Positions 47,868-59,471 are shown, counted from the stretch's first letter. The stretch is 64,000 nt of DNA from Methylomicrobium agile (GCF_000733855.1 NZ_JPOJ01000001.1:3675001-3739000); one strand, 5' to 3'. Translations and numbers: made by a program. The notes: generated by a model from the letters alone, not told the origin.

Positions 47868-48800
47868 TTATTCCGACGGCATCAGTTCGAGTAGCCGCCG
47901 TGAATGATTGACGACCGGCGCGGGGCCCGATTGATCGTTCGTACGTCCGAGGTTGTTGGTGCCTTGCGTCACCGGAGGCAAGCCCGAGTCGGCCGCCGAG
48001 GATGGCGCAGCGTAGGTCTGATCCGTTTTGCCGCTGCCCGTTATCGCTTCCTCTAGATCGATATCGTCAGCATTTTGTTCCGGCGGATTGCCGTCATAGA
48101 CAAGATATTCGCGGTTTTGCTGATAGGCGTTTTTAATGAAATCGTAGCGGTCGACCGCCGCTTCATCGACGATCTTCTCGGAAGTGAGCAGATCGGCGCG
48201 CGCATCGGTGACCTCGACCGCCTTGGCCCCGGTGATTGCCGCGCCGACCGCCGCGCTGCTTCCGAAGGAGATATAAGTCAAAGGGTTCAGCAGGGCGTCG
48301 CCGAGCAGGCCGACCGCATCCCGCGGCGAGCTCGGGCCCAACAGAGGCAATACCAGATAATTGCCTGAAGGCATGCCCCAAAAGCCCAGGGTCTGTCCGA
48401 AATCCTCGTTGTGCTTGGGCAGATTGATTTTCGACGCGACATCGAACAGTCCGCCGACTCCGGCGGTCGTGTTGATCAGAAAACGGCTCAGATCCATGCC
48501 GCCCTGCAGCATTTTGAGCTGGAAGAAGTCGTTCAGGGTGATGCCGATATCGTTGATATTGCCGAAAAAGTTGGTCACGCTCTGATTGACGGGGTCCGGC
48601 ACATATTCCTGGTATCCTTTTGCGACGGGCTTGATGACGGCCTTGTCCAGATCGTCGTTAAAACCGTGAACGTTGCGGTTCCAGCCTTCCCATTCGTCCT
48701 TTGCCGGCTGGGTCGGATCGGATGCGCAGCCGCTCAGCCCGCCGCCGACCACCAGATTGGCGAGCAGGGCGGAGTTCAGTATCAATTTGTTTTGCAACAT
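47868..48800 (-). CDS. mlaA: MlaA (VacJ) family lipoprotein
   Basis: Outer-membrane lipoprotein that removes misplaced phospholipid from the outer leaflet in the Mla pathway. The start is ATG 48800; the signal ends GGGLSGC. The family core follows: WEGWNRNVHGFNDDLDKAV, FFGNINDIGITLND, RFLINTTAGVGGLFDVAS and FGQTLGFWGMPSGNYLVLPL. A long Asp/Gln/Ser-rich tail after about 225 makes the protein longer (310 residues) than the E. coli form. The fusion gene starts 34 bp downstream. No mlaBCDEF genes are adjacent. Confidence 0.93.
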   Translation of the reverse strand: MLQNKLILNSALLANLVVGGGLSGCASDPTQPAKDEWEGWNRNVHGFNDDLDKAVIKPVAKGYQEYVPDPVNQSVTNFFGNINDIGITLNDFFQLKMLQGGMDLSRFLINTTAGVGGLFDVASKINLPKHNEDFGQTLGFWGMPSGNYLVLPLLGPSSPRDAVGLLGDALLNPLTYISFGSSAAVGAAITGAKAVEVTDARADLLTSEKIVDEAAVDRYDFIKNAYQQNREYLVYDGNPPEQNADDIDLEEAITGSGKTDQTYAAPSSAADSGLPPVTQGTNNLGRTNDQSGPAPVVNHSRRLLELMPSE

Positions 48801-48936
48801 AAATCTAACGTTAATATGGATTGATCGATAACGGCATTTTACTCCAGTCTGGATTTTAATCGGCAATAAATACACGAATTGTGCTTTTTCGATGCTAAAA
48901 TTTTTTCGATCCCCGGATTACCCTTGTCGGAGCATT

Positions 48937-51618
48937 ATGGGCCCTCATTATCTCAGCCGTTTTTTCTCTCCCCGCTCGGTCGCGATCATCGGCGCCTCCG
49001 AGCGTCCCGACAGTGTCGGGCATCGCCTGCTGCTGAACGTGCTGGAGGGAGGATTCAAAGGCGGCATTTATCCGGTCAACCCGAAGCATGAAACGTTGCT
49101 CGGCTGCAAGGTCTATCCCGACCTCAATGCGATTCCCGAGGAGATAGAGCTGGCCGTGATCGCTACCCCGGCCGCTACCGTGCCCGGCCTCGTCCATCAA
49201 TGCGGAGACAAAGGCATCGGCAGCGTGATCATCATCAGCGCCGGTTTCGGCGAACTCGGCGCGGAAGGCAAACGGCTGCAGGGCGAGATTCTGGACATTG
49301 CGCGCCGTTTCGGGATCCGGATCATCGGCCCGAACTGTCTCGGCGTGGTCCGGCCGGGCAGCCGCCTGAATGCGACCTTCGGCGACGGCCCCGTCAAGGA
49401 CGGCAATCTGGCGCTGTTGTCGCAATCGGGCGCGGTCTGCACCGCGATTCTGGACTGGGCGCAGCAGAACGACATCGGCTTTTCGACAGTGGTGTCGATG
49501 GGCGGTGCGGCCGATATCGACTTCGGCGAGGTCCTGGACTATCTGGCGCTGGATACCCGGACGACCGGCATTTTGATGTACGTCGAAGGCATTCGCGACG
49601 CGCGCCGCTTTTTGAGCGGCCTGAAAGTCGCGGCGCGGCTGAAGCCGGTCATCCTGATCAAGTCCGGCCGCCACGAAGCCGGCTCGAAGGCCGCGATGTC
49701 CCACACCGGAGCGATGGTCGGCGGCGACGATGTCTTCGATGCGGCGATCGAGCGTGCCGGGGTGGTCCGGGTGTATAGCATCGCGGAACTGTTTTCGGCG
49801 GCGCGGATCCTGGTCAACAATTATCAGGTCGGGCTGGCGCGCCTCGCGATCGTCACCAATGCCGGAGGACCCGGCGTGATGAGCACCGACCGGGCCGGCG
49901 ACGTCGGGGTCAAAATGGCCGAGCTGAGTCCGGCCGGAATCGAGGCGTTGAACGGGGTGCTGCCTGCGCACTGGTCGCACGGCAATCCGATCGACATTCT
50001 CGGCGACGCGACGCCCGAACACTTCCGGGGTGTGCTGGAAATCTGCCTGCAAGAGCCGAATGTCGACGGCGTACTGGTGATTTTGACACCGCAGGCGATG
50101 ACGAACCCGACCCGGACCGCGCAATGCGTGATCGAGGCGGCAAAGAATTCCACTAAGCCGGTGCTCGCGTCCTGGACCGGCGGCTCCAAGGTCGAGGAGG
50201 GCAGGGCTTTGTTCGAGAACTCCCGCGTGGCGCATTTCGACACGCCGGAAGTCGCGGTCGATGCTTTTTCGTTTCTGGCCAAATACCACGACCACCAGAT
50301 CCTGCTCAAACAGATTCCTTCGCTCGCGGAAGAACTCCCCGTACCCGATGTCGAAGGCGCGCGGCTGATCATCGAGCGCGTGTTGGCCGAAGGGCGCCAG
50401 ACGATGACGACCCAGGAATCGAAAGCGATCCTGGCGGCGTTCCGGATTCCGGTGACGCAAACGATCAAAGTCGCGAATGTAAAAGATGCGATGATCGCGG
50501 CCGAAACGATGGGGTTTCCGGTTGTTCTGAAAGTGAACATGGCCGAATTCAGCCATAAATCCGACATCGGCGGCGTCAGGCTGAATATCCGCAGCGTGCA
50601 GGTGCTGGCCAGCGTTTTTGCCGAAATGGAATCTGCGATTCGTAAGAAGCATCCGGACATCAACGAAATCATAATGACCGTCGAGCCGATGTACGGCTCT
50701 TCCAGCGGGCGTGAATTGATGGTCGGAGCGATCCGCGATCCGGTGTTCGGTCCGGCGATCAGTTTCGGGCTTGGCGGAACGATGGTCGAAATTCTGCGGG
50801 ACAAGTCGGTTGCGTTGCCGCCGCTGAACGCCTACATGGCGGGGCAAATGATCGCAAAGACGAAAGCGGCGAAGTATCTGGGCGCATTCCGGCAATTGCC
50901 GCCGATCCATGGCAAAGCCTTGATCGATGCGATGCTGAACATTTCGACGATGGTCAGCGAGTTGCCGGAAATTCTCGAATTGGACATCAATCCGCTGATT
51001 GCGGATGAACACGGCGTGATGGCGGTCGATGCGCGAATCAAGGTGCAGTTATCGCATGAGCTGATACCGTATTCGCATATGGCGATCCATCCTTATCCGC
51101 ACGAGTTGACCGAGCATTACCAGCTCGCCAGCGGCGTCAATATCATGATCCGGCCGATCAGGCCGGAAGACGGCGATCTGGAAAAGGATTTCGTGCACCG
51201 GCTGTCCGAACGCAGTAAATATTTCCGTTTCATGCAGGCGTTGCAGGAGCTGACGCCGGAGATGATCGTGCGCTTTACCCAGATCGACTACGATCGCGAA
51301 ATGGCGTTTATCGCGGTTTCCGAACAGGAAAACCCGCCGAAGGAGCTCGGTGTCGGGCGCTATATCATAAACCCGGACGGGCGCTCGGCCGAGTTCGCGC
51401 TGGTCGTTTCCGACGACAGCCAGTGTAAAGGCATCGGTACCCGCTTGATGAAAATGCTGATGCGTACCGCCAAATTCAAGGGCATCGCCTATCTCGAAGG
51501 GGAAGTCTTGACCGTGAACAAGCCGATGCTGTCGTTCGTCAGCAAACTCGGCTTCGGCATCGAAGAAATTCCCTCCGAACCTGAAGTCGTGCGTGTGATC
51601 AAGGATCTGCGGCAGTAG
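48937..51618 (+). CDS. Acyl-CoA synthetase (NDP-forming)-like protein with GNAT domain (Pat type)
   Basis: An 893-residue protein of the Pat/PatZ lysine acetyltransferase type. A CoA-binding domain begins SVAIIGASERPDSVGHRLL. A succinyl-CoA-ligase-like part follows, with ISAGFGELG, GPNCLGVVRPGS and SHTGAMVGGDD. An ATP-grasp region is near residue 500-700 (GFPVVLKVNMAEFSHKSDIG), and a GNAT domain covers about the last 160 residues (IRPIRPEDGDLEKDFVHRLS, DDSQCKGIGTRLMKMLM). Family members acetylate Lys on acetyl-CoA synthetase and other enzymes. The start at 48937 is chosen because GGAG lies upstream and homology begins there; ATG 48892 has no site. A strong terminator follows. Confidence 0.92.
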   Translation: MGPHYLSRFFSPRSVAIIGASERPDSVGHRLLLNVLEGGFKGGIYPVNPKHETLLGCKVYPDLNAIPEEIELAVIATPAATVPGLVHQCGDKGIGSVIIISAGFGELGAEGKRLQGEILDIARRFGIRIIGPNCLGVVRPGSRLNATFGDGPVKDGNLALLSQSGAVCTAILDWAQQNDIGFSTVVSMGGAADIDFGEVLDYLALDTRTTGILMYVEGIRDARRFLSGLKVAARLKPVILIKSGRHEAGSKAAMSHTGAMVGGDDVFDAAIERAGVVRVYSIAELFSAARILVNNYQVGLARLAIVTNAGGPGVMSTDRAGDVGVKMAELSPAGIEALNGVLPAHWSHGNPIDILGDATPEHFRGVLEICLQEPNVDGVLVILTPQAMTNPTRTAQCVIEAAKNSTKPVLASWTGGSKVEEGRALFENSRVAHFDTPEVAVDAFSFLAKYHDHQILLKQIPSLAEELPVPDVEGARLIIERVLAEGRQTMTTQESKAILAAFRIPVTQTIKVANVKDAMIAAETMGFPVVLKVNMAEFSHKSDIGGVRLNIRSVQVLASVFAEMESAIRKKHPDINEIIMTVEPMYGSSSGRELMVGAIRDPVFGPAISFGLGGTMVEILRDKSVALPPLNAYMAGQMIAKTKAAKYLGAFRQLPPIHGKALIDAMLNISTMVSELPEILELDINPLIADEHGVMAVDARIKVQLSHELIPYSHMAIHPYPHELTEHYQLASGVNIMIRPIRPEDGDLEKDFVHRLSERSKYFRFMQALQELTPEMIVRFTQIDYDREMAFIAVSEQENPPKELGVGRYIINPDGRSAEFALVVSDDSQCKGIGTRLMKMLMRTAKFKGIAYLEGEVLTVNKPMLSFVSKLGFGIEEIPSEPEVVRVIKDLRQ

Positions 51619-51693
51619 GGAAAAGGTGAGGCAGGGCGCCGCTTTTCTGCCCTTCCGAAGCGAATGCCCCGGGAGATTGGCGGGTTTCCCGGT

Positions 51694-51750
51694 CCAGCAC
51701 GGAGGCAGTGGGGCCGCCTCCGTATCCGTTGCTGGCTTTTTTTATTTTAA
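51694..51750 (+). terminator. Rho-independent terminator of the Pat-type gene
   Basis: A two-part stem: CCAGCA (51694-51699) with TGCTGG (51730-51735), and CGGAGGC (51700-51706) with GCCTCCG (51716-51722), followed by CTTTTTTTATTTT. The tail overlaps the stop codon of the convergent bacteriohemerythrin gene. Confidence 0.9.
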
Positions 51751-52137
51751 AACAACCGCATAACCTTTGTCGAAAGTCGGAATGTGGTGATCCAGCCAGC
51801 CTTTGACCATCTGGCCGACATCTTCGGTTACTTCCGCCTGTCCGGCATGGAATTTTTTCTGCAGATCGGCGCAGATATTCACCAGCGCATCGTGTTCGGC
51901 CTTATGCGCGCCGAAACCGGCAAACCCGGCCGCGGCCATTTCTTTTTCTTCATGCGCGAAATGTTCGACCACGTATGCAATCAGGTCGTCGAGCTGAGAA
52001 CCCACCGCCGACCGTTCGGCGCCTCCCGTTGCCAGATCGTACAGTTTGTTCAGTTTGCCGAACAGGACTTGATGCTCTTGGTCCGCAAAGCCGACATGGG
52101 TTCCGAATTGTTCTGCTGTCCAGGTGATGAGTGCCAT
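51742..52137 (-). CDS. Bacteriohemerythrin
   Basis: A 131-residue four-helix non-heme di-iron O2-binding protein. Ligands match the family: H22, H59, E63, H78, H82, H118 and D123 (in GFADQEHQ, EHFAHEEKEM, HKAEHD and DHHIPTFDKGY). It probably stores, carries or senses O2 in the cytoplasm; in methanotrophs such proteins have been linked with supplying O2 to membrane methane oxidation, but nothing in this window shows that. GAGGAGA lies a few bases before ATG 52137. Confidence 0.95.
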   Translation of the reverse strand: MALITWTAEQFGTHVGFADQEHQVLFGKLNKLYDLATGGAERSAVGSQLDDLIAYVVEHFAHEEKEMAAAGFAGFGAHKAEHDALVNICADLQKKFHAGQAEVTEDVGQMVKGWLDHHIPTFDKGYAVVLK

Positions 52138-52479
52138 GATTTTTCTCCTCTGAGGATTGTTATTATAAACCGCACAAATATTATGGTTTTTTTGGCGGTA
52201 AAAAACAACATTTTTTTTAAGGAAAATAATTCATCGAAGGCCCATTGTTGGCGCAACATCTGGAACGTGATATCGGAGACCGATGGAACTGCCTTTCGTT
52301 CGGAACGTCCGGGCTTTTTCCTGCGAGGCCGGGACGGCTTTACAAAGATAGCAAGCGAGGATACCGGACGAGGGCAATCGTCACTCGCCGCACCGCAAGA
52401 CAATCAGGGAATATATTTCGGAGAAAAAGAAGCGAGGCCCGATTGCCGAGCCTTGCCGAAACAGAGGTTTTTTTTGAAT
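52138..52479. other. Gene-free region
   Basis: 342 bp between the bacteriohemerythrin start and the dapB stop. The part next to 52137 is A+T-rich and should hold the hemerythrin promoter. No repeat, RNA or short gene was recognised. Confidence 0.35.
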
Positions 52480-54437
<1,958 letters not shown>

Positions 54438-54504
54438 GTGTTGTTATGAGTGGCTTTAAACAAAATTGCAGGAACAGCCGAGCGTCTGTTCCTGCAAGGA
54501 AAAT

Positions 54505-54585
54505 GTAGGGCAGGCGAACAGTCGCACCGTTTGCCCACCGTTTTGCGGATGAAACCGGTGGGCGGAAAAGCGCCGCCCACCCTAC
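54505..54585. repeat. GTAGGG...CCCTAC palindromic repeat between dnaK and dnaJ
   Basis: An 81-bp element beginning GTAGGGCAGGCG and ending CGCCCACCCTAC, with an inner hairpin GCCCACCG/CCGGTGGGC. It shares its termini and size with the palindrome at 34342 but not the inner sequence. In the dnaK-dnaJ gap it could stabilise or uncouple the two parts of the messenger RNA. Confidence 0.7.
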
Positions 54586-54591
54586 AAAGTT

Positions 54592-56523
54592 TTAGCCTTT
54601 CTTGTCGTCCTTGACTTCTTCAAACTCCGCATCCACGACGCCGTCATCGGCCGCATGGCCCGAAGCGGAATGCGCGCCGGCCTCGGCGCCGCCTTCGGAA
54701 GCCGATTTTTGCGCATAAACGCGCTCGGCCAGTTTACCCGACAGTTCGGTCAATGCATTCGTTTTGCTTTCGATTTCGGACTTGCTGTCGCCCTTGCAGG
54801 CCTGTTTCAGTTCCTCGACCGCTTTTTCGATGGCTTCTTTTTCGTCGCTGCCGACCTGGTCGCCCAGTTCCTTGACCGATTTTTCGGTGGCATGGATCAG
54901 ACTGTCCGCATGGTTGCGCGTGCCGACCAGTTCGGCCAGTTTGCGGTCTTCTTCCGCATGCGCTTCCGCATCCTTGATCATCCGCTCGACTTCCGAGTCG
55001 GACAAACCGCTGGACGCCTTGATCACGATCGATTGCTTCTTGCCGGTGGCCTTGTCCTTGGCCGACACGTTCAGAATACCGTTCGCATCGATGTCGAAAG
55101 ACACTTCGATTTGCGGAATACCGCGCGGCGCAGGCGGAATGTCGGTCAGGTCGAAACGGCCCAGCGATTTATTCGCGGAAGCGACTTCGCGCTCGCCCTG
55201 CAGCACGTGCACGGTCACCGCGGTCTGGTTGTCGTCCGCGGTCGAAAACACTTGCGACGCGTTGGTCGGGATCGTGGTGTTTTTCTCGATCAGCTTGGTC
55301 ATTACACCGCCGAGCGTTTCGATCCCCAAAGACAACGGAATCACGTCGAGCAGCAACACGTCCTTGACTTCGCCGCCGAGTACGCCGGCCTGGATCGCCG
55401 CACCGAGCGCGACCGCTTCGTCGGGGTTCACGTCTTTGCGCGGTTCCTTGCCGAAGATCGATTTGACCATTTCCTGGACCTTTGGCATCCGGGTCTGGCC
55501 GCCGACCAGAATCACGTCATGGATTTCGGATGCCTTCAGGCCCGCGTCTTTCAGCGCGATTTCGCAAGGGCCTTTGGTCTTCAGGATCAAGTCTTCGACC
55601 AGCGATTCGAGTTTGGCGCGGGTCAGTTTTACGTTCAAATGCTTCGGACCCGTGGCATCGGCCGTAATGTAAGGCAGGTTCACGTCGGTTTGCTGAGCCG
55701 AAGACAATTCGATCTTCGCTTTTTCGGCCGCTTCTTTCAGACGTTGCAGCGCCAGCGGGTCGTTGTGCAGATCGACGCCGCTTTCCTTTTTGAATTCGGT
55801 CGCCAGATATTCGATGATCCTTGCGTCGAAGTCTTCCCCGCCGAGGAAGGTGTCGCCGTTGGTCGACAACACTTCGAACTGATGCTCGCCTTCGATTTCG
55901 GCGATTTCGATGATCGAAATGTCGAACGTGCCGCCGCCGAGGTCATACACCGCAATTTTGGTGTCGCCTTTCGGCTTGTCCATCCCGAACGCCAGCGCCG
56001 AAGCGGTCGGCTCGTTGATGATCCGCTTGACTTCGAGACCCGCGATACGGCCCGCGTCTTTGGTCGCCTGGCGTTGCGAGTCGTTGAAATAAGCCGGCAC
56101 GGTAATGACCGCTTCCTTCACTTCCTCGCCCAGATACGCTTCGGCGTCTTTTTTCAGCTTCATCAAGACACGCGCGGAAATTTCCGGCGCCGCCATTTTC
56201 TTGCCGTGCACCTCGACCCAGGCGTCGCCGTTTTCGGCTTCGACGATTTTATAAGGCACCATGTGGATGTCTTTTTGTACGACATCGTCCTTGAAGCGGC
56301 GGCCGATCAGACGCTTGATCGCGAACAGAGTATTTTTCGGATTGGTGACCGCCTGACGTTTGGCGGACTGGCCGACCAGCACTTCGTCGTCATTGGTGAA
56401 GGCGATGATCGACGGCGTGGTGCGCGCCCCTTCGCTGTTTTCGATCACTTTCGCGACGCCGTTTTCGAGCACCGCCACGCAAGAGTTGGTCGTGCCTAAA
56501 TCTATTCCGATAATTTTAGCCAT
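54592..56523 (-). CDS. dnaK: Chaperone protein DnaK
   Basis: Main Hsp70 chaperone, 643 residues. It starts [19 protein letters not shown], with phosphate motif [13 protein letters not shown] and adenosine motif [14 protein letters not shown]. The substrate domain holds the [17 protein letters not shown] linker. The C-terminus ends in an acidic [13 protein letters not shown] tail. A sigma-32-like promoter lies directly before it. grpE is 71 bp upstream and dnaJ 154 bp downstream. Confidence 0.99.
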   Translation of the reverse strand: MAKIIGIDLGTTNSCVAVLENGVAKVIENSEGARTTPSIIAFTNDDEVLVGQSAKRQAVTNPKNTLFAIKRLIGRRFKDDVVQKDIHMVPYKIVEAENGDAWVEVHGKKMAAPEISARVLMKLKKDAEAYLGEEVKEAVITVPAYFNDSQRQATKDAGRIAGLEVKRIINEPTASALAFGMDKPKGDTKIAVYDLGGGTFDISIIEIAEIEGEHQFEVLSTNGDTFLGGEDFDARIIEYLATEFKKESGVDLHNDPLALQRLKEAAEKAKIELSSAQQTDVNLPYITADATGPKHLNVKLTRAKLESLVEDLILKTKGPCEIALKDAGLKASEIHDVILVGGQTRMPKVQEMVKSIFGKEPRKDVNPDEAVALGAAIQAGVLGGEVKDVLLLDVIPLSLGIETLGGVMTKLIEKNTTIPTNASQVFSTADDNQTAVTVHVLQGEREVASANKSLGRFDLTDIPPAPRGIPQIEVSFDIDANGILNVSAKDKATGKKQSIVIKASSGLSDSEVERMIKDAEAHAEEDRKLAELVGTRNHADSLIHATEKSVKELGDQVGSDEKEAIEKAVEELKQACKGDSKSEIESKTNALTELSGKLAERVYAQKSASEGGAEAGAHSASGHAADDGVVDAEFEEVKDDKKG

Positions 56524-56571
56524 TGAATGCTCCAGACTTGAATTTGTTTAGATGGTTAACGTTGATTTGCA

Positions 56572-56599
56572 ATATGGGGCCTGTTTATGCGAGTTCAAG
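56572..56599 (-). promoter_or_regulatory. Sigma-32-like heat-shock promoter before dnaK
   Basis: On the minus strand CTTGAAC (56599-56593), 13 bp, then CCCCATAT (56579-56572). This is nearly the sigma-32 consensus. The -35 overlaps the grpE stop codon, so dnaK-dnaJ-dapB can be heat-induced separately from hrcA-grpE. Confidence 0.85.
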
Positions 56600-57230
56600 C
56601 CTGTTCATCGATAATCGGGGTATCCTGCGACGGTTTTTGCGGCGCTTTCGCGACCACCACCATCGCCGGACGGAGCAAACGGCCATTCAGCGTATAGCCT
56701 TTCTGGAAGACGTTGACGACCGTATTCGGCTCGACGCCTTCGATTTCCTGCATCATCATCGCCTGATGCTGTTCGGCATTGAAAGGCTGTCCGAGCGGAT
56801 CGACGGTTTCGATGTTGAATTTATTGAATACCGCTTCGAGTTGCTTCAAGGTCAGTTCGGTGCCTTCGCGGAATTTCTGCACTTCCGGGCTGTCGCCGGT
56901 AGCGGCCTGCAGGCCGAGTACCAGGCTATCCATGACCGGCAACAAGGCTTTTGCGAAATTCTCGAGCGCGTATTTGTGCGCGCTTTCGATGTCCCGCTGG
57001 GTTCTTTTGCGGAGATTTTCCATTTCGGCGACCGTTCTGACCGCCTTGTCCCGGCTTTCCTGAGCTTTCCGTTCGGCATCGTCCAGTTTGGCCTGCAACT
57101 GTTCTACCGTCGGCTCTTGCTCGGCCAGTTCGGTTGCCGGCGTTTCGGCTTCCGCCGCAGCCTGATTTTCCAGGTCGGACTGGGCATCGGTTTTTACTTG
57201 GGTTTCCAAGTTTTCCTGTTCGTTACTCAT
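56595..57230 (-). CDS. grpE: Nucleotide exchange factor GrpE
   Basis: Homodimeric exchange factor releasing ADP from DnaK, 211 residues. An acidic, Glu/Gln-rich N-terminus and a long coiled coil ([20 protein letters not shown]) precede the conserved [20 protein letters not shown] region. The beta domain is near [17 protein letters not shown] and [20 protein letters not shown]. It follows hrcA by 62 bp. Confidence 0.97.
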   Translation of the reverse strand: MSNEQENLETQVKTDAQSDLENQAAAEAETPATELAEQEPTVEQLQAKLDDAERKAQESRDKAVRTVAEMENLRKRTQRDIESAHKYALENFAKALLPVMDSLVLGLQAATGDSPEVQKFREGTELTLKQLEAVFNKFNIETVDPLGQPFNAEQHQAMMMQEIEGVEPNTVVNVFQKGYTLNGRLLRPAMVVVAKAPQKPSQDTPIIDEQA

Positions 57231-57292
57231 TCAAAAAATCCTGCAAAAAATGGTTACATGCCCGATTGGGACACCCGAAATTATCATAGGGG

Positions 57293-58351
57293 CTATGATG
57301 GGGATGCGGATTTCGGATTCAAGGCTGCGCTCAATAATTTTGCAGTAATGTCCACATACGGGATGATTTTTTCGTAGGCCATTCGGGTCGGTCCGATCAC
57401 GCCGAGCACGCCGACCACTTCGTCGCTGACCGAATAGGAGGAGGTCACCAGGCTGCAATGGTCGAAGGCCTCGTAGCCGGATTCTTCGCCGATGAAAATC
57501 TGTACGCCGTCGGCTTTCATGCACTGATCGAGCAAATGGATCACGCTCTGTTTCTGGCTGAACGCTTCGAACAGGCTGCGCAGCCGGTCGCGGTCCGACA
57601 ATTCGGAAAATCCCATCAGATTGGTTTCGCCGCTCAGCACGAAATCTTCTTTCTTTTCGTCCGGTTCGAAAGCCATCTGCGCCATCTTGATCGTATCGAG
57701 CATCAACTGGTTCATCTGTTCGCGGTCATCCTGCAATTCTTTCAATACGGCATCGCGTACCGCCGCCAGGCTGCGTCCGGAATACACCGAATTCAGATAG
57801 TTGGCTGCCTGCTGCAATTCGGCCGGACTGAACAGGCGGGAAGTATGAATGATCTTGTTATGCACTTCCTGTTCGTTGGTTACGAAGATGACCAGTACCC
57901 GCGAATGAGATAACGGCAGGAATTCGATATGGCGCAGATACAGCATTTCCCGCTTCGGCAGAGTAACCACGCCGGCCATCTGCGACAGTTCGGAAAGCAG
58001 GCGCGAAGCCGCCTCGAGCGTCTGTCCCCTATCCTCGATCCGGGACAGACTCCCCTGAAGACGGGTGATTTCCTGGAGCGCCAACGGCTTGACCGTCAGT
58101 AGGCTGTCGACGAAAAGCCGGTATCCACTGACCGTCGGCACCCGGCCGGCGGAAGTATGCGGCGAATGGATCAACCCCATGTCCTCGAGGTCGGCCATGA
58201 CGTTGCGAATGGTGGCCGGGCTCAGCTTCAAGTCTGAATCTTTTGCCAGCACGCGCGAGCCGACCGGCTGCCCATCACTGATATAACGCTCGATCAACGC
58301 TTTCAGCGATTGCAGGGAACGTTCGTTTAGTTGCGGATGACTCACACTCAC
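57293..58351 (-). CDS. hrcA: Heat-inducible transcription repressor HrcA
   Basis: Repressor that binds CIRCE operators, 352 residues. An N-terminal winged helix (residues about 1-75: LNERSLQSLKALIERYISDG, SPATIRNVMADLEDMG, HSPHTSAGRVPT) is followed by the GAF-like and inserted dimerisation domains. A CIRCE element lies 19 bp before its start, so it controls its own operon. Confidence 0.97.
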   Translation of the reverse strand: MSVSHPQLNERSLQSLKALIERYISDGQPVGSRVLAKDSDLKLSPATIRNVMADLEDMGLIHSPHTSAGRVPTVSGYRLFVDSLLTVKPLALQEITRLQGSLSRIEDRGQTLEAASRLLSELSQMAGVVTLPKREMLYLRHIEFLPLSHSRVLVIFVTNEQEVHNKIIHTSRLFSPAELQQAANYLNSVYSGRSLAAVRDAVLKELQDDREQMNQLMLDTIKMAQMAFEPDEKKEDFVLSGETNLMGFSELSDRDRLRSLFEAFSQKQSVIHLLDQCMKADGVQIFIGEESGYEAFDHCSLVTSSYSVSDEVVGVLGVIGPTRMAYEKIIPYVDITAKLLSAALNPKSASPS

Positions 58352-58369
58352 CTCTAACAGAAATCGTTA

Positions 58370-58396
58370 TTAGCACTCTCTGAATACGAGTGCCAA
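58370..58396 (-). promoter_or_regulatory. CIRCE operator of hrcA
   Basis: TTAGCACTC (58370-58378), nine-base spacer, GAGTGCCAA (58388-58396). It differs from the consensus inverted repeat by one base in the second arm. Confidence 0.93.
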
Positions 58397-58402
58397 CTGA
58401 AC

Positions 58403-58431
58403 AAATTAGCAATAACAGGACCAGTTGTCAA
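58403..58431 (-). promoter_or_regulatory. Sigma-70-like promoter of hrcA
   Basis: On the minus strand a perfect -35 TTGACA (58431-58426), 17 bp, then TAATTT (58408-58403). Transcription would start within or beside the CIRCE operator, which fits repression by HrcA. Confidence 0.8.
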
Positions 58432-58642
58432 CCGGACGGCTCGATTAAGCCAGGCTAATCACACTATATATAGTGCGGGATATAGTGCGGGTGCTAATTG
58501 ATTCACATCTACGCAGACTTGATCCCAGCTAAGCCCCCGCGCTCATTAAATCCAAGGAATAGGGATCATACACGCTTACCCTGTAAGCGATTTACGACAG
58601 CCTGAATCGATATCTGATAAATATTAACCAATAATGAGAAAT

Positions 58643-59275
58643 CCCCCGGCTCTGCCGGGGAGACAGCGAAAGTTTGACATTCAGCGGAGTCCATCAGGAA
58701 ACTCAGCATCGTGAACCGCCAAGTACACGATAGAGGAGAACCTGATGGACGAGAATGAAAGCTTAAGTCACTCCCGCTGGGAGTGCAAATATCATGTGGT
58801 ATTTATCCCGAAATGCCGGCGACGCACTTTGTATAAAGCATTGCGTCAGCATTTGGGAGAGGTCTTTCGAAGGCTGGCGAGCCAGAAAGAAAGCCGGATA
58901 CTGGAAGGGCATTTGATGCCAGATCATGTCCATATGTTGATTGCGATACCGCCGAAGTATGCGGTGTCGCAAGTGATCGGTTTCGTCAAAGGGAAGAGCG
59001 CCATCCATTTGGCGCGGGTTTATGGAGAGAAGAAACGAAATTTTGTGGGGCAACACTTTTGGGCGCGGGGTTACTTTGTTTCGACGGTGGGTCGAGATGA
59101 AACGATGATCCGAGAATACATACGGCACCAGGAACAAGAAGACCAGCGAATTGAACAATTGAATCTTTGGAACTGAACGCCACCTTGAGGTGGCTATTAA
59201 ATTAGGGGCCGCGTTAGCGACCCCTTATACCGCTTTGAGCGGTTCACAACATAAAGCCCCCGGCTTTGCCGGGGG
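58643..59275 (+). mobile_element. IS200-type insertion sequence, apparently intact
   Basis: One short transposase gene lies between subterminal hairpins: CCCCCGGC-TCT-GCCGGGG (58643-58660) on the left and CCCCCGGC-TTT-GCCGGGGG (59257-59275) on the right, as in IS200/IS605 elements. Exact ends are probably a few bases outside these. A 10-bp direct repeat TATCTGATAA lies further out on both sides (58611-58620 and 59287-59296). There is no tnpB. Confidence 0.85.
58745..59176 (+). CDS. tnpA: IS200-family Y1 transposase TnpA
   Basis: Single-strand transposase of 143 residues. The HUH motif is H61-V-H63 in LMPDHVHMLIAI. The probable catalytic Tyr is Y125 in MIREYIRHQE. The N-terminus WECKYHVVFIPKCRRR is typical of the family. 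GAGGAGAA lies about five bases before ATG 58745. All catalytic residues are present, so the element may be active. It is inserted between divergent hrcA and nadK. Confidence 0.94.
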   Translation: MDENESLSHSRWECKYHVVFIPKCRRRTLYKALRQHLGEVFRRLASQKESRILEGHLMPDHVHMLIAIPPKYAVSQVIGFVKGKSAIHLARVYGEKKRNFVGQHFWARGYFVSTVGRDETMIREYIRHQEQEDQRIEQLNLWN

Positions 59276-59471
59276 ATATTTACTATTATCTGATAATAGA
59301 TTCTTATTTTTTTGACGCTTGTATTCGAGATGACTTTCGTAAATGTTCAATTAGGGGAGAACCCGCCGAGCGTATCGCTCCTTGCGACTACGAAAACGCC
59401 TGTCGGCAATAACACGAATGCAAAAGCAATTTTTTTGTATAATCGCCAGATTTACCGGCTCCTATCGACCC

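Noticed and set aside
48895-51012. A 705-codon open frame on the minus strand across the Pat-type gene
   Set aside because: Antisense to a clear multidomain gene, composed of Arg, Asp, His and Gln repeats with no known fold.
54655-56499. A 614-codon open frame on the plus strand across dnaK
   Set aside because: It lies antisense to the unmistakable dnaK gene, and its product is rich in Arg, Phe, His and Asp without any recognisable domain. It is an antisense shadow of high-G+C codons.
58745-59176. IS200 transposase as the RAYT enzyme that moves the GTAGGG palindromes
   Set aside because: Its own element ends are CCCCCGGC hairpins, unlike the palindromes, and it looks like an ordinary IS200 enzyme.
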